Part shown: positions 18,357 through 27,996 of the stretch, one piece after another
Layout of the letters: every line of letters starts with the position of its first letter
Position numbering within the stretch: the stretch's first letter is position 1
Source: Acidiphilium acidophilum
Lineage (GTDB): Bacteria; Pseudomonadota; Alphaproteobacteria; Acetobacterales; Acetobacteraceae
Direction of reading: 5' to 3'
Assembly (NCBI RefSeq): GCF_033842475.1
Contig: NZ_JAWXYB010000018.1
Location: forward strand, 310,001-374,000
DNA: 64,000 nucleotides
Made by a program: the position numbers and the translations under genes
The notes under the pieces: model-generated
Told to the model about the DNA's origin: nothing
What the model saw: the letters and a program-made list of their open reading frames with translations, nothing else
Databases searched by the model: none

Positions 18357-20847
18357 GGCGGAAGGCGGCCAGGACCGCGAAGGGGTGGTCGGGGTTGTGC
18401 GGGCGGGCAGGCTCGGCATGTGATGCGGTCGCGGGGCGGCGGAGGGCGGTGATGGCGATGCGGGCGGTTTGCGGCGGGCCGAAAGCGGCATCGTCGAGAA
18501 TTTCAGGCGGGATCAACCGCAGGCCGAGTGCCTGGAGCACCGGGGCGAGGTCGACCGGGGCGATGCCGAGGCGCGAGGCGAGGCCGTGGGGGAGTGGCAC
18601 CGGGCGGCGGCGGGCAGCGTGGCGGAGTTCGGCGGCGATGCGTTCGGCGATGTCGAGCCGGATCGCGCGGGGGCCGCAATCGAGCCAGCCGAGATAGGTG
18701 GCGAGGCCGGCGGGCCAGTCGGGTGTTGCAATCGAGATGCGGCCGGGGGCGGGCAGCGGCGGCAGCCAGCGTTTGCGCCATGCGGCCCAGAGGGTCGCGC
18801 GCAGGGCGGCGGGGCGGGGTTTGAGCAGGGCCGGCAGATAGAGGGCGAAGTGACCCGCGCGCACGCCGATCCGCCGCAAGGCTGGGCGCAGGGCGGCATC
18901 GATCGGGGTGGCGGGGAGGATTCCGGCCTGTTCGGCGAGGCGGTGGACCACGCCGCGCAGTTCGGGCGTGGAGTCAGCCGCGCGGGCGGCGGCGAAGAGC
19001 GGCATGAGGTCGTGGGCGATGACGGTTTCGACATAGCGGGCGAGGCGGGCGCGGAGGGTTTCGCGTTGGGCGCCGTCGAGAAATTCGCTGTCGATGATTT
19101 CGATGGCGGGGGCGAGCAGGGCACTGCCCTGGCGGAGCCGGGCGATCGGGGCGGTGCGCCAGGTGATCACGCCGTCGGGCTGGAGGGCGAGGTCGGCGTC
19201 GGGTGCGGCCTCGACGCGGGCGACGCGGCGGGGCATTTCGCCGCCGAGGGCGCGGCGGGCGGCGCGCAGGACGAGGCGCTTGTCGGCGCCGCCGATGGTT
19301 GCGTCCGGCTCGAAGCGGAATCCGTCGATCCGGCCGACCGGATGGCCCTCGACCACGACTTCGCCGCTGGAGGTCACGGCGGAAATCAGGCCGGCGGGTT
19401 CCCCGGCATCGAGGCTGCGGGTGATTTTGGCGGCGCGGCGATCGACGAAGCGGGCCATGAGTTTTTCGTGCAGCGCGTCCGACAGGAGGTCTTCGGCTTC
19501 GCGGGCGCGGTTCTGCCAGACCAGGGCGTTGCGGACCCAGTCGGGCCGCGCCGCGATATAGGCCCAGATCCGGACATCGGCGAGGCGTTGCATCAGCGTG
19601 TCGATGTCGCCGTCGGTGCGGCCGAGGACGGCGATCTGGGCCGCGACCCAGTCTTCGGGCAGGGAACCGTCATCGAGCAGGTGCTGGAAGACCCGGGCGC
19701 AGAGTTTGGTGTGGGCATCGGTCGCGAGTTTACGGAAATCCGGGATCTGGCAGGCATCCCACAGCAGGCGGACCGCGCGGGGGGTTCGGGTGCGGTCGCG
19801 GGTGGCGGCATCGCCGGACAGGCTGACCAGGGTGAGGAGATCGGATGCGTCATGGCCGCGCGTGAGGCCCTGACGTTCGGGCGATGCGAGAAGGCTCGCC
19901 AGCAGCGCGTCGATCGAGGTGAAATCGAGGTTTGCGTTGCGCCACGCGAGTTGTTCGAGCGGTTCGAAGGCGTGGGTTTCGACGGCGGTGACCAGTTCCT
20001 CGGTGAGCGGGCGGCAGCGGCCGGTGGTGCCGAAGGTGCCGTCGCGCATGCCGCGACCGGCGCGGCCGGCGATCTGCGCGATTTCGGCGGCGGCGAGCGG
20101 GCGGGGGCGATGACCGTCGAATTTCGAGAGGCCGGCGAAGGCGACGTGGTCGACATCCATGTTCAGCCCCATCCCGATCGCATCCGTCGCGACCAGAAAA
20201 TCGACCTCCTTGTCCTGATAGAGGGCGACCTGGGCGTTGCGGGTGCGCGGGCTGAGCCGGCCCATCACCACGGCGCAGCCGCCCCGGCGCGAGCGGACCG
20301 CCTCGGCGATGGCGTAGACCTCGGCGGCGGAGAAGGCGACGATGGCGGAGCGCGGCGGCAGGCGGGAGAGTTTGGTGTGACCGGCGAAGCTGAGCTGGGA
20401 CAGGCGGGGACGGGTTTCGACTTCGGCTTCCGGGACCAGGCGCTTGAGGAGCTTGCGGATAGTTTCCGCTCCGAGAAACATGGTTTCGACCATGCCGCGG
20501 GCGTGGAGCAGCCGGTCGGTGAAGACGTGGCCGCGATCGGCGTCGGCGCAGAGCTGGATTTCATCGACGGCGATGAATTCGACCGCGCGGTCGAGCGGCA
20601 TGGCCTCGACGGTGCAGGAGAACCAGCGCGCGTCGGGCGGGACGATCTTTTCCTCGCCGGTGATGAGTGCCACGTGGCGGGCACCTTTGATCGAGACCAT
20701 CCGGTCGTAGTTTTCGCGGGCGAGCAGGCGCAGGGGAAATCCGATGATCCCTGAGGCGTGGCCCAGCAGACGCTCGATGGCGAGATGCGTCTTGCCCGTG
20801 TTGGTGGGGCCGAGCACCGCTTTCACGCGCGGGGCGAATCCGGACAT
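18343..20847 (-). CDS. SUV3/Mgps2-like DEAD/H-family helicase
   Basis: ATP-dependent RNA (or DNA) helicase of 834 residues. Walker A is LGPTNTGKT at residues 12-20, Walker B VDEIQ near 95, and the second RecA domain carries VATDAIGMGLNMDVDHV and QIAGRAGRG. This set defines SUV3-like helicases, which in mitochondria act with RNA-degrading enzymes and in alphaproteobacteria are largely uncharacterised. The C-terminal half (about 350-834) is Ala/Arg-rich and poorly conserved. It overlaps the downstream S4 gene, which suggests a joint role in RNA metabolism. Confidence 0.9.
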   Translation of the reverse strand: MSGFAPRVKAVLGPTNTGKTHLAIERLLGHASGIIGFPLRLLARENYDRMVSIKGARHVALITGEEKIVPPDARWFSCTVEAMPLDRAVEFIAVDEIQLCADADRGHVFTDRLLHARGMVETMFLGAETIRKLLKRLVPEAEVETRPRLSQLSFAGHTKLSRLPPRSAIVAFSAAEVYAIAEAVRSRRGGCAVVMGRLSPRTRNAQVALYQDKEVDFLVATDAIGMGLNMDVDHVAFAGLSKFDGHRPRPLAAAEIAQIAGRAGRGMRDGTFGTTGRCRPLTEELVTAVETHAFEPLEQLAWRNANLDFTSIDALLASLLASPERQGLTRGHDASDLLTLVSLSGDAATRDRTRTPRAVRLLWDACQIPDFRKLATDAHTKLCARVFQHLLDDGSLPEDWVAAQIAVLGRTDGDIDTLMQRLADVRIWAYIAARPDWVRNALVWQNRAREAEDLLSDALHEKLMARFVDRRAAKITRSLDAGEPAGLISAVTSSGEVVVEGHPVGRIDGFRFEPDATIGGADKRLVLRAARRALGGEMPRRVARVEAAPDADLALQPDGVITWRTAPIARLRQGSALLAPAIEIIDSEFLDGAQRETLRARLARYVETVIAHDLMPLFAAARAADSTPELRGVVHRLAEQAGILPATPIDAALRPALRRIGVRAGHFALYLPALLKPRPAALRATLWAAWRKRWLPPLPAPGRISIATPDWPAGLATYLGWLDCGPRAIRLDIAERIAAELRHAARRRPVPLPHGLASRLGIAPVDLAPVLQALGLRLIPPEILDDAAFGPPQTARIAITALRRPATASHAEPARPHNPDHPFAVLAAFRREAS

Positions 20848-20889
20848 AGGATGAGTTTGGCGATTTCGGCGGCGATTGCAAGGCGTGGT

Positions 20890-22428
20890 CTACGGGCCGG
20901 AGATTGACTCCAGCGCGAGGCCGAGGCGGCGGGGGTCGTCGCCCTCGCCCGCGTCGAGCGGCGATTGGGGGGCGAGGATGTGAAACGCGAGACGCAGCGC
21001 GCCGGACTGGCCGCGCCAGAGCGAGTCGGGGATCGCAAGGCGGTGAATGATGCTTTCGGAGCGCCCGTAGTCGCGGCGCAGGAAGCTCAATCGGGCGAGC
21101 AGGCGACCGGCGGCGCGGATTTCAACGGGACGCAGCCGGTCTTGTTCGTCGCCGGCGGGGAAATAATGGTTGCAGCGGAGAACGAGATTGCCATCCCATG
21201 CGTTCAGATGCGCGATCGGCAGGTCGATCGTCGCGACCGGAGCGATGGTCCAGACCCCCCAGGCTTCGGGGTCGGCCCAGCCGGTGTGGAGCAGGCCGAG
21301 AGCGGGACTCATGTTGTCGAATGGCAGATCGGGCACGGGGAGCTGTTCGAGACGGGTCCGCCGATCCAGCCAGGCATCGAGGCGGATCAGGCGGGCGTCG
21401 AGAGATAGCGCGTCATGGTGCAGATCCGACGGCAGGTCGAAGCGGGGAAAGGTGCGTTCGAGGAAGGTCGCGAGACCCGTGCTTGCGCTTTCGGCGGGAG
21501 CGGCAAGTACCTGATCGTAGATCGCTTCGTAGCGTGTGGTCATGTCGTCGAGCGAGAGTTTCTGGCGGACGATCGTGGCGACACGTGCGGTATCGACCGG
21601 GTCGTAGCGCAAAATGGCATCGGAAATGCTGGCCGGCGTGACCGCCATTGGCAGGATCTGGCGGCCGAGTTGGCCTTCGGGGTAGCGCTCGGCAATGGCG
21701 GTGGTGAGCAGGCCGCCGAATCCGTACTCGGAGCACAGGATCACGCTGGCACCGGTGGCTGCGGCTTCGATAGCGCTCCGCGCCCAGCCGAACACGATGT
21801 CCGCGTCCCTCATGCGTGCCGGGAGGTCATCGACGCTGCGGTTAACTCCGGGTCCGACTTCGGTAAGCGCGATTCCTGCGGTGGCGCAGGCTTCGCGCAC
21901 GGCGGGCAACCAGGGCGCGCGTGCCTTGGTGACCGCGAGGGCGGTACGTGGCGTGGCGGCGAAATTCGTTCGACAGATAAATCGGTCGAGGTCCACCGCG
22001 TTGGGGATCAGGTGCAGTTGGGCCGCCTCCACTCCCTGGGTCAGCAGGCGGGCGGCGCTGCCTTGATCGACGGCGATATAGGCGCCGATCCGGGGGGCGA
22101 TGATCGGTTCGTCATATGGTGTGGCGACATCGTGACAGACGAAAATGGCCGGTGTCGCCGGAAAACGGACCATTGCGACGGCCAGAGGGGTATTGTGGTG
22201 GCCGTGGATGATGTCGGGGGGGCTGGTCAGGGTTTCGACCCGATCGGTCACGGGAATGCCATGGGCCATCACCCTCATGGCGAGGTCGCCGATCCGGGGG
22301 CTGTAGATGGCGACGTGGTGGCCGCGCGCGGCGAGGGCGAATGCGAGTTCGGCGGTCATCACCTCGGTGCCGGTACGGGTACGCAGGGTGATGTTGGTGA
22401 TCAGGATCGAGCGCGGCGCCATAGGCAT
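20890..22428 (-). CDS. Glycosyltransferase, GT4-like N-terminal domain with extra C-terminal domain
   Basis: Protein of 512 residues. The first 300 resemble GT-B glycosyltransferases of family 4: TRTGTEVMTAELAFALAARGHHVAIYSP, DIIHGHHNTPLA, LIPNAVDLDRF, and a donor-site-like stretch EAAATGASVILCSEYGFGG. The last 200 residues are a separate, probably beta-rich domain (APVATIDLPIAHLNAWDGNL...), not recognised. Acceptor and product are unknown; cell-surface glycan work is likely. It begins 3 nt after the pepP stop. Confidence 0.7.
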   Translation of the reverse strand: MPMAPRSILITNITLRTRTGTEVMTAELAFALAARGHHVAIYSPRIGDLAMRVMAHGIPVTDRVETLTSPPDIIHGHHNTPLAVAMVRFPATPAIFVCHDVATPYDEPIIAPRIGAYIAVDQGSAARLLTQGVEAAQLHLIPNAVDLDRFICRTNFAATPRTALAVTKARAPWLPAVREACATAGIALTEVGPGVNRSVDDLPARMRDADIVFGWARSAIEAAATGASVILCSEYGFGGLLTTAIAERYPEGQLGRQILPMAVTPASISDAILRYDPVDTARVATIVRQKLSLDDMTTRYEAIYDQVLAAPAESASTGLATFLERTFPRFDLPSDLHHDALSLDARLIRLDAWLDRRTRLEQLPVPDLPFDNMSPALGLLHTGWADPEAWGVWTIAPVATIDLPIAHLNAWDGNLVLRCNHYFPAGDEQDRLRPVEIRAAGRLLARLSFLRRDYGRSESIIHRLAIPDSLWRGQSGALRLAFHILAPQSPLDAGEGDDPRRLGLALESISGP

Positions 22429-22431
22429 CGG

Positions 22432-24195
22432 TTATCCGTCGAGCGGCGCGCAGGCGGTGGCGAGCCATGCGGCTTCGGGGGGTTGGAGGTCGGGGGCGAG
22501 GGTTTGGTGGACATGGGCGTGGTAGGCGTCGATCCAGGCGAGGGCGGCGGGGTCGAGCAGGGCGGGGTCGATCAGGGTGCGGTCGAAGGGGGCGAGGGTG
22601 AGGGTTTCGAATTTGAGGAAGCGGCGAGGGCCGGTGATGGCGGCTTCGGTGACCAGGAGGAGGTTTTCGAGCCGGATGCCGAAGGCACCGGGTTCGTAAT
22701 AGCCGGGTTCGTCCGACAGGATCATGCCCGGCGCGAGCGGCACCGGTTTGGCCAGTTTGTGGAAGCTGACCGGGCCTTCATGCACCGAAAGATAGGAGCC
22801 GACGCCGTGGCCGGTGCCGTGATCGAAATCGAGCCCGGCCTCCCAGAGCGGGGCGCGGGCCAGGGCGTCGAGCTGCGGGCCGGTGGTGCCGAGCGGGAAT
22901 TGCGCCCGGGCCAGCGCGATATGGCCGGCGAGAACCCGGGTGAACCGGTCCCTGATCAGGGCGGGCGGCGCATCGGGGCCGGTCCAGAGGGTGCGGGTGA
23001 TGTCGGTCGTGCCGTCGGGGTACTGGCCGCCGCTGTCGATCAGGTAGACTTCGTCGGGGTGGATCGGCCGGTTGCTCGCCGCATCGGCGGCGTAGTGGAT
23101 GATTGCCCCGTGCTCGCCGGCACCGGAGATCGGGTTGAAGCTCTCGGCGCGGAAATCCGGCGTGGCGGCGCGGCATTCGCGCAACCGGGCGGCGGCGGAG
23201 AGTTCGGTGAGGGTTCCGGTGGGGGCGGTGGCCGCGAACCAGGCGAGGAAGCGGCACATCGCGATGCCGTCGCGGCGATGGGCGGCGCGGGCACCGGCTT
23301 GTTCGACCGGGTTTTTCATCGCGCGTGGCAGGACGCAGGGATCGTCGCCCGAGACGGTGATGGCACCGGCGTCACCCAGCATCTGGGTCAGGCGGATCGG
23401 CGCGGTGGCGGGGTCGAGGCGGACGCGTTTGCCCCGCAGGGTCGCGAGGGTTTCGGCCATGGCGTCGCGGGGGACGATGGTGACGGAGTGGCCGAGATGG
23501 GACGCGGTTTCCGGCGGGATTTTCGCGGGATCGATGAACAGGACCGCCGAGGAATCGCGACGCAGCAAGGCGAAGGCCAAGGCGATCGGGGTATGCGGCA
23601 GATCGCCGCCGCGCAGGTTGAGCAGCCATGCGGCGGCGTGGGGATCGGTCAGCAGCACGGCGTCCGCGCCGTCGCGCCCGATGATGTCGGCGATGCGCAG
23701 ACGCTTGGCGCTCGCGCTCTCGCCGGCATAATCGAGCGGATGGGGCATGGCGGCGGCGGCGGGCGGGGCCGGGCGGTCGTTCCAGAACGGGTCGATCGGG
23801 TTGGCGACCGGCACCATGACCAGCCCGGCATCGCTGAATTTCGCGACCGTATTGGCGCTCATCAGCCACGGATCGTAGCCGATCCGGGCGCCGGGGGCGG
23901 TGGTTTTCAGCCAGGTTTCGGGCGGGGTTTCGGTGATGTGGCAGCGCTCCCACAGCGCCGGATCGGTCTGGCTGGCGAGTTGGAGCGTGTAGCGGCCATC
24001 GGAGAACACCGCTGCCTTGTCGGCGAGGACGATGGCGAGGCCCGCGCTGCCGGTGAAGCCGGTCAGCCAGGCGAGGCGGGCGGCGGAATCGGGGACGTAT
24101 TCGCCGAGGAATTCATCGTTGCGCGGCTGGATGAAACCGTCGAGACCCTGAGCCCGCAATGCCGCCCGCAAGGATGAGATGCGCTCTTTCATCAT
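22432..24195 (-). CDS. pepP: Aminopeptidase P (Xaa-Pro aminopeptidase), M24B family
   Basis: Metallopeptidase cleaving the residue before a proline. The 587-residue form has three domains, as in the long cytosolic (XPNPEP1-like) group: two creatinase-like N-terminal domains and the pita-bread catalytic domain from about residue 290. Metal ligands can be seen in LIDSGGQYPDGTTDITRT (two Asp), GHGVGSYLSVHEGP (His), SDEPGYYEPG (Glu) and GIRLENL (Glu). Start MMKERISSLR at 24195 or the next codon. It leads into the glycosyltransferase gene. Confidence 0.94.
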   Translation of the reverse strand: MMKERISSLRAALRAQGLDGFIQPRNDEFLGEYVPDSAARLAWLTGFTGSAGLAIVLADKAAVFSDGRYTLQLASQTDPALWERCHITETPPETWLKTTAPGARIGYDPWLMSANTVAKFSDAGLVMVPVANPIDPFWNDRPAPPAAAAMPHPLDYAGESASAKRLRIADIIGRDGADAVLLTDPHAAAWLLNLRGGDLPHTPIALAFALLRRDSSAVLFIDPAKIPPETASHLGHSVTIVPRDAMAETLATLRGKRVRLDPATAPIRLTQMLGDAGAITVSGDDPCVLPRAMKNPVEQAGARAAHRRDGIAMCRFLAWFAATAPTGTLTELSAAARLRECRAATPDFRAESFNPISGAGEHGAIIHYAADAASNRPIHPDEVYLIDSGGQYPDGTTDITRTLWTGPDAPPALIRDRFTRVLAGHIALARAQFPLGTTGPQLDALARAPLWEAGLDFDHGTGHGVGSYLSVHEGPVSFHKLAKPVPLAPGMILSDEPGYYEPGAFGIRLENLLLVTEAAITGPRRFLKFETLTLAPFDRTLIDPALLDPAALAWIDAYHAHVHQTLAPDLQPPEAAWLATACAPLDG

Positions 24196-24363
24196 ATCTT
24201 AACCAAATTCCTATCATGTTTTTGCATAGCTGACCGAGGAATCCTTCGCTCCACAAGGCGCGGCCGGAGGCCTATGTTGCGCTGCAAGACGACGATAACG
24301 ATCGGTAACGACGAAAACAGTTCCCGGATCGCCGTCGGTTCCCTGATCTGAAAGTGAAATACC

Positions 24364-24639
24364 ATGGCCACCTCGACATCTACCTCAACCAAGCTCGCCT
24401 CGCCGGTCGCGCACGCGATCGCCTCGCAGAACGCCGCGATCGATGCCGCGCTGCGCGATAATTTCAACCGGACCGTCGCGATGTTCGACCGGGTGCGGGA
24501 TTATTTCGTGCAGCTGAGCACGGCACGCGCGGCGTTCCGCGAATTGTCGCAGCTCAACGATCGCGAACTCGCCGATCTCGGCATCGCGCGCTCGGATATC
24601 CGCAACGTGGTGCGCGGCAAGTTCCCGACGCGCGTCTGA
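24364..24639 (+). CDS. DUF1127 small protein
   Basis: A 91-residue protein whose C-terminus FRELSQLNDRELADLGIARSDIRNVVRGKF is the DUF1127 arginine-rich motif. Short DUF1127 proteins in alphaproteobacteria have been tied to RNA turnover and phosphate or carbon regulation, and some of their 3' UTRs yield small RNAs. Codon use is typical of the window. It stands alone on the plus strand, followed about 50 nt later by a strong terminator (24690-24741). Confidence 0.9.
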   Translation: MATSTSTSTKLASPVAHAIASQNAAIDAALRDNFNRTVAMFDRVRDYFVQLSTARAAFRELSQLNDRELADLGIARSDIRNVVRGKFPTRV

Positions 24640-24689
24640 CCCACTGCGACCGCAGGCCGTCGCATTCCGGTGCGCGGGCCTGACAAGGC

Positions 24690-24741
24690 AAACCCGGGTC
24701 GATTCCCCTTTCATGCGAAGGGGGGATCGATCCGGGTTTTT
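24690..24741 (+). terminator. Rho-independent terminator after the DUF1127 gene
   Basis: AACCCGG...CCGGGTTTTT stem with an inner CGATTCCCC/GGGGGATCG stem and a T-run at 24737-24741. It also covers the last ten codons of prmA on the other strand, so prmA's C-terminal residues (KTRIDPPFA) are encoded by terminator DNA. The A-run at its left edge may make it act in both directions. Confidence 0.85.
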
Positions 24742-25667
24742 GCTGTGGTGGGCATTGAGGGGGCGCGCATGGCGGGGGCGCGCATCGGCTTTTCGAGAAT
24801 CAGCGTGGTCCATTCGCCATCGTCGATCCGTGATTTCAGCACCAGCCCGTGTCGTCGGTGGGCCGAGAGCACCCAGCGGGCCTGACGGTCGAGCAGGCCG
24901 GCGAGGATCGCGATGCCGCCGGGGGCGAGTTTGGCCGCCAGCTGATGCGCCATCGCTGTGAGCGGACGGGCGAGGATGTTGGCGAAGACCAGATCATACG
25001 GTGCGTGACGGCGCAGCACCGGGCTGAGCCAGCCATCGGCGCGGCGGGCGCGGAACAGGCGGGCGGTGCCGTTGAGCGCCGCGTTGGCGGTGGCGACCCG
25101 GACCGCCCGCGCGTCGATATCGGTGGCGAGCACCGGGCGGCCCCAGATTTTCACCCCGGCAATCCCGAGCACGCCCGAGCCGGTGCCGAGATCGAGAATA
25201 TTGAGCGGGCGGCGGCGCTTGGCCATCATTTCCAGGGCGAGCAGGCAGCCGCGCGTCGAGCCGTGTTCGCCGGTTCCGAAGGCGAGCCCGGCATCGACCG
25301 TGATGCTGTGGCGCCCGGCGGGCTTTTTATCCTTGATGTGCGTGCCGCGAATGGCGAATCGATCGCCGATTTTCTGTTCGGGAAAGCCCTGGTAGCTGCG
25401 CGCGAGCCAGCCGCCGGCAGGAACCCTGATCCGCTCTATCTCGGGGGTGATGCCGCTCGCGGCTTCCGCGAGGATCAGCGCGGTCACCAGATCGCCGTCC
25501 GAGCCGTCGATTTCGCGCAATCCCTCGACGACCCAGGTGTTGGTGGCTTCGTTAAGAAAGAAGCCGACGGTGCGGCAGCAGCAGCCGAGCGCGGCCTCGA
25601 AGGCTTCGAGGGCGGTGGCCGGTACGGTGAGGACGATGCGTTCGAGATGTTCGGGTTGGGGCATCAC
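24711..25667 (-). CDS. prmA: Ribosomal protein L11 methyltransferase PrmA
   Basis: SAM-dependent methyltransferase that trimethylates ribosomal protein L11. The 318-residue protein has an N-terminal substrate-recognition domain, the PrmA signature DAGLAFGTGEHGSTRGCLLALE, the SAM-binding LDLGTGSGVLGIAG, and catalytic-loop motif VFANILARPL. The last 25 residues extend beyond the usual end and run through a terminator. The start overlaps the upstream helicase stop (ATGA). Confidence 0.95.
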   Translation of the reverse strand: MMPQPEHLERIVLTVPATALEAFEAALGCCCRTVGFFLNEATNTWVVEGLREIDGSDGDLVTALILAEAASGITPEIERIRVPAGGWLARSYQGFPEQKIGDRFAIRGTHIKDKKPAGRHSITVDAGLAFGTGEHGSTRGCLLALEMMAKRRRPLNILDLGTGSGVLGIAGVKIWGRPVLATDIDARAVRVATANAALNGTARLFRARRADGWLSPVLRRHAPYDLVFANILARPLTAMAHQLAAKLAPGGIAILAGLLDRQARWVLSAHRRHGLVLKSRIDDGEWTTLILEKPMRAPAMRAPSMPTTAKTRIDPPFA

Positions 25668-27841
25668 GCGCGCTCCACGAAACGGTCGAGCACGCGTTTT
25701 TCGCCGGCGGTCTCGAACCGGATGTCGAGCCGGTCGTCATCGGCGTCGATGACGATGCCGTAGCCGAATTTCTGGTGAAACACGCGGGTTCCTTCGGTGA
25801 GTTTGTCGGCGCGGGCCGGGCGGGACGGGGTGTTCCAGGCGTCGTCACGCCGGGCCAGCAGGGGGGTTGCGGTGGCGAATACCGGCGGGGCGGACAGGCG
25901 CTGGTCGCGCGCGAGGCTCGCCGAGCCGCCGAGGGTGATGAAATCGGCCGGCAGTTCCCCGATGAAGCGCGAGGGCACGCTCGATTGCCAGTTGGCGTAG
26001 ATGCGCCGGTTGGCGCAATGCGAGATGATCGCGCGCTGTTTGGCGCGGGTGATGCCGACATAGGCGAGGCGGCGTTCCTCCTCCAGCGACTTGGCCCCGC
26101 CTTCGTCGAGCGCGCGCTGGTTGGGAAATACGCCTTCCTCCCAGCCGGGCAGGAAGACGGTGTCGAACTCCAGACCTTTGGCGGCATGCAGGGTCATCAG
26201 GAACACTTTATCGTCATCCACCTCGTTATCATTGTCCATAACGAGCGAAACATGTTCGAGGAAGCCTTCGAGCGTGTCGAAATCGGCCAGCGCGCGGACG
26301 AGTTCCTTGAGGTTCTCGATCCGCCCGGCGGCATCCGGGGTTTTCTGCTCCTGCCACATCGCGATGATGCCGCTTTCGTCGAGCAGGGTGGACAGGGTGA
26401 TGACATGGCCGTCGCGTTTGAGGGTTGTTCGCCAGTCCGCGAATTTGGCGATCAGGTCGCGCAGCCCGTCGCGTGCCTTGCCCCGCAATGTCGCTTCCGC
26501 CGCGATCCGGGCGGCGGCTTCGGCGAGGGGGACGCCATCGGCGCGGGCGCGTTCGTGCATCGCGCGCAAGGCGGTGTCGCCCAGGCCGCGCTTGGGGGTG
26601 TTGACGATGCGTTCGAAGGCGAGGTCGTCGGCGGGTTGGGCGAGGACGCGGAGATAGGCGATGGCGTCGCGGATTTCGGCGCGTTCGTAGAAGCGCAATC
26701 CGCCGATGATGCGGTAGGGCAGGCCGATCGCGATGAACCGTTCCTCGAAGGCGCGGGTCTGGAACCCGGCGCGGACCAGCACGGCACATTCGGCGAGTTT
26801 GTGCCCCTCGCGGCGGAGGGTTTCGACGCGGGTGGCGACGGCGCGGGATTCCTCGTCGGAATCCCAGAAGGCGAAAACCTCGACGTTCTCGCCGGTGGCA
26901 TCGGTGCGGCCCGCGTGCAGGGTTTTGCCGAGGCGGCCTTCGTTATGGGCGATCAGGCCGGAGGCGGCGGCGAGGATCGGGGCGGTCGAGCGGTAATTGG
27001 CTTCGAGCCGGACGATTTTCGCGCCCGGGAAATCGGCCTCGAAGCGCAGGATGTTCTCGATCTCGGCACCGCGCCAGGAATAGATGCTCTGGTCGTCATC
27101 GCCGACGCAGCAGATGTTTCTGGAATGCTGGGCGAGCAGGCGGAGCCAGTAATACTGGACCAGATTGGTGTCCTGGTATTCATCGACCAGAATGTAGCGG
27201 AACCGGCGATGGTAGTCGGCCAGAACCTCGGGGTCGCGGCGGAGCAGATCGTAGGCGAGCAGCAGCAAGTCGCCGAAATCGCACGCGTTGAGGGCGCGCA
27301 GGCGGTCCTGATAGGCGGCATAGAGGTCGCGGGCGGATTCGGCACCCCAATCGATATCCTGATCGCGCGGCACCGCATCCGGCAGCAGGGCACGATCTTT
27401 CCAGCGCTGGATTGTGCCCATCAGCCCCTGCGGGGTGAAGCGCTTGGTGTCCATCCGGCGGGCTTCCATCACCTGTTTGAGCAGGCGCAACTGATCGTCG
27501 GTATCGAGGATGGAGAAGCTCGATGTGCGGTCGACCCGCTCGGCGTAGCGGCGCAGCATACGGGCGGCGAGGGCATGGAAGGTGCCGAGCCAAAGGCCCT
27601 CGGCTGGCTGGTCGAGCAGGGCCGAAACCCGCTCGCGCATTTCGCGCGCCGCCTTGTTGGTGAAGGTGACCGCGAGGATCTGGCTGGGGAAGGCGCGGCG
27701 GCTGAGCAGGATATGCGCGAATCTGGTGGTCAGCACCCGGGTCTTGCCGGTGCCGGCGCCGGCCAGGACCAGGACGGGGCCGTCGGTTGCTTCCACCGCT
27801 TCGCGCTGGGCCTGGTTCAGGCGGGTGAGGTAGTCGGTCAT
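25664..27841 (-). CDS. uvrD: UvrD/PcrA-family 3'-5' DNA helicase
   Basis: SF1A DNA helicase of 725 residues for repair and replication-fork or transcription conflicts. Motifs in order: LNQAQREAV (Q motif), LAGAGTGKTRVL (Walker A), VTFTNKAAREM (Ia), DEYQDTN (II), GDDDQSIYSWRGA (III), LEANYRS (IV), TLHAAKGLEFDTVFLPG (V) and ERRLAYVGITRAK (VI). The C-terminus carries a small tudor-like strand set (FHQKFGYGIVID). Repeat R3 lies 19 nt before its start, between it and metF. Confidence 0.96.
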   Translation of the reverse strand: MTDYLTRLNQAQREAVEATDGPVLVLAGAGTGKTRVLTTRFAHILLSRRAFPSQILAVTFTNKAAREMRERVSALLDQPAEGLWLGTFHALAARMLRRYAERVDRTSSFSILDTDDQLRLLKQVMEARRMDTKRFTPQGLMGTIQRWKDRALLPDAVPRDQDIDWGAESARDLYAAYQDRLRALNACDFGDLLLLAYDLLRRDPEVLADYHRRFRYILVDEYQDTNLVQYYWLRLLAQHSRNICCVGDDDQSIYSWRGAEIENILRFEADFPGAKIVRLEANYRSTAPILAAASGLIAHNEGRLGKTLHAGRTDATGENVEVFAFWDSDEESRAVATRVETLRREGHKLAECAVLVRAGFQTRAFEERFIAIGLPYRIIGGLRFYERAEIRDAIAYLRVLAQPADDLAFERIVNTPKRGLGDTALRAMHERARADGVPLAEAAARIAAEATLRGKARDGLRDLIAKFADWRTTLKRDGHVITLSTLLDESGIIAMWQEQKTPDAAGRIENLKELVRALADFDTLEGFLEHVSLVMDNDNEVDDDKVFLMTLHAAKGLEFDTVFLPGWEEGVFPNQRALDEGGAKSLEEERRLAYVGITRAKQRAIISHCANRRIYANWQSSVPSRFIGELPADFITLGGSASLARDQRLSAPPVFATATPLLARRDDAWNTPSRPARADKLTEGTRVFHQKFGYGIVIDADDDRLDIRFETAGEKRVLDRFVERA

Positions 27842-27860
27842 GCGCGGCGGCAGGTAAGGT

Positions 27861-27996
27861 CAGGAAGCGCTTCTTTTTTGGAAAAAAGAAACAAAAAACT
27901 TTCGGTTGTCTGGGGCATGGGAGATTTTACCGGCACGGGCCAATCGGGATCAAAGTTTTTTTGTTTCTTTTTTTTCAAAAAAAGAAGCGCTTGCCT
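27861..27996. repeat. Nested-palindrome intergenic element, copy R3
   Basis: Full copy between metF and uvrD (both minus strand). GGAAGCGCTTC flank and hairpin on the left, TTTCTTTTTTTTCAAAAAAAGAAGCGCTT on the right in halves that mirror each other. The right half is translated as the end of metF, whose stop at 27950 lies inside the element. Confidence 0.85.
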
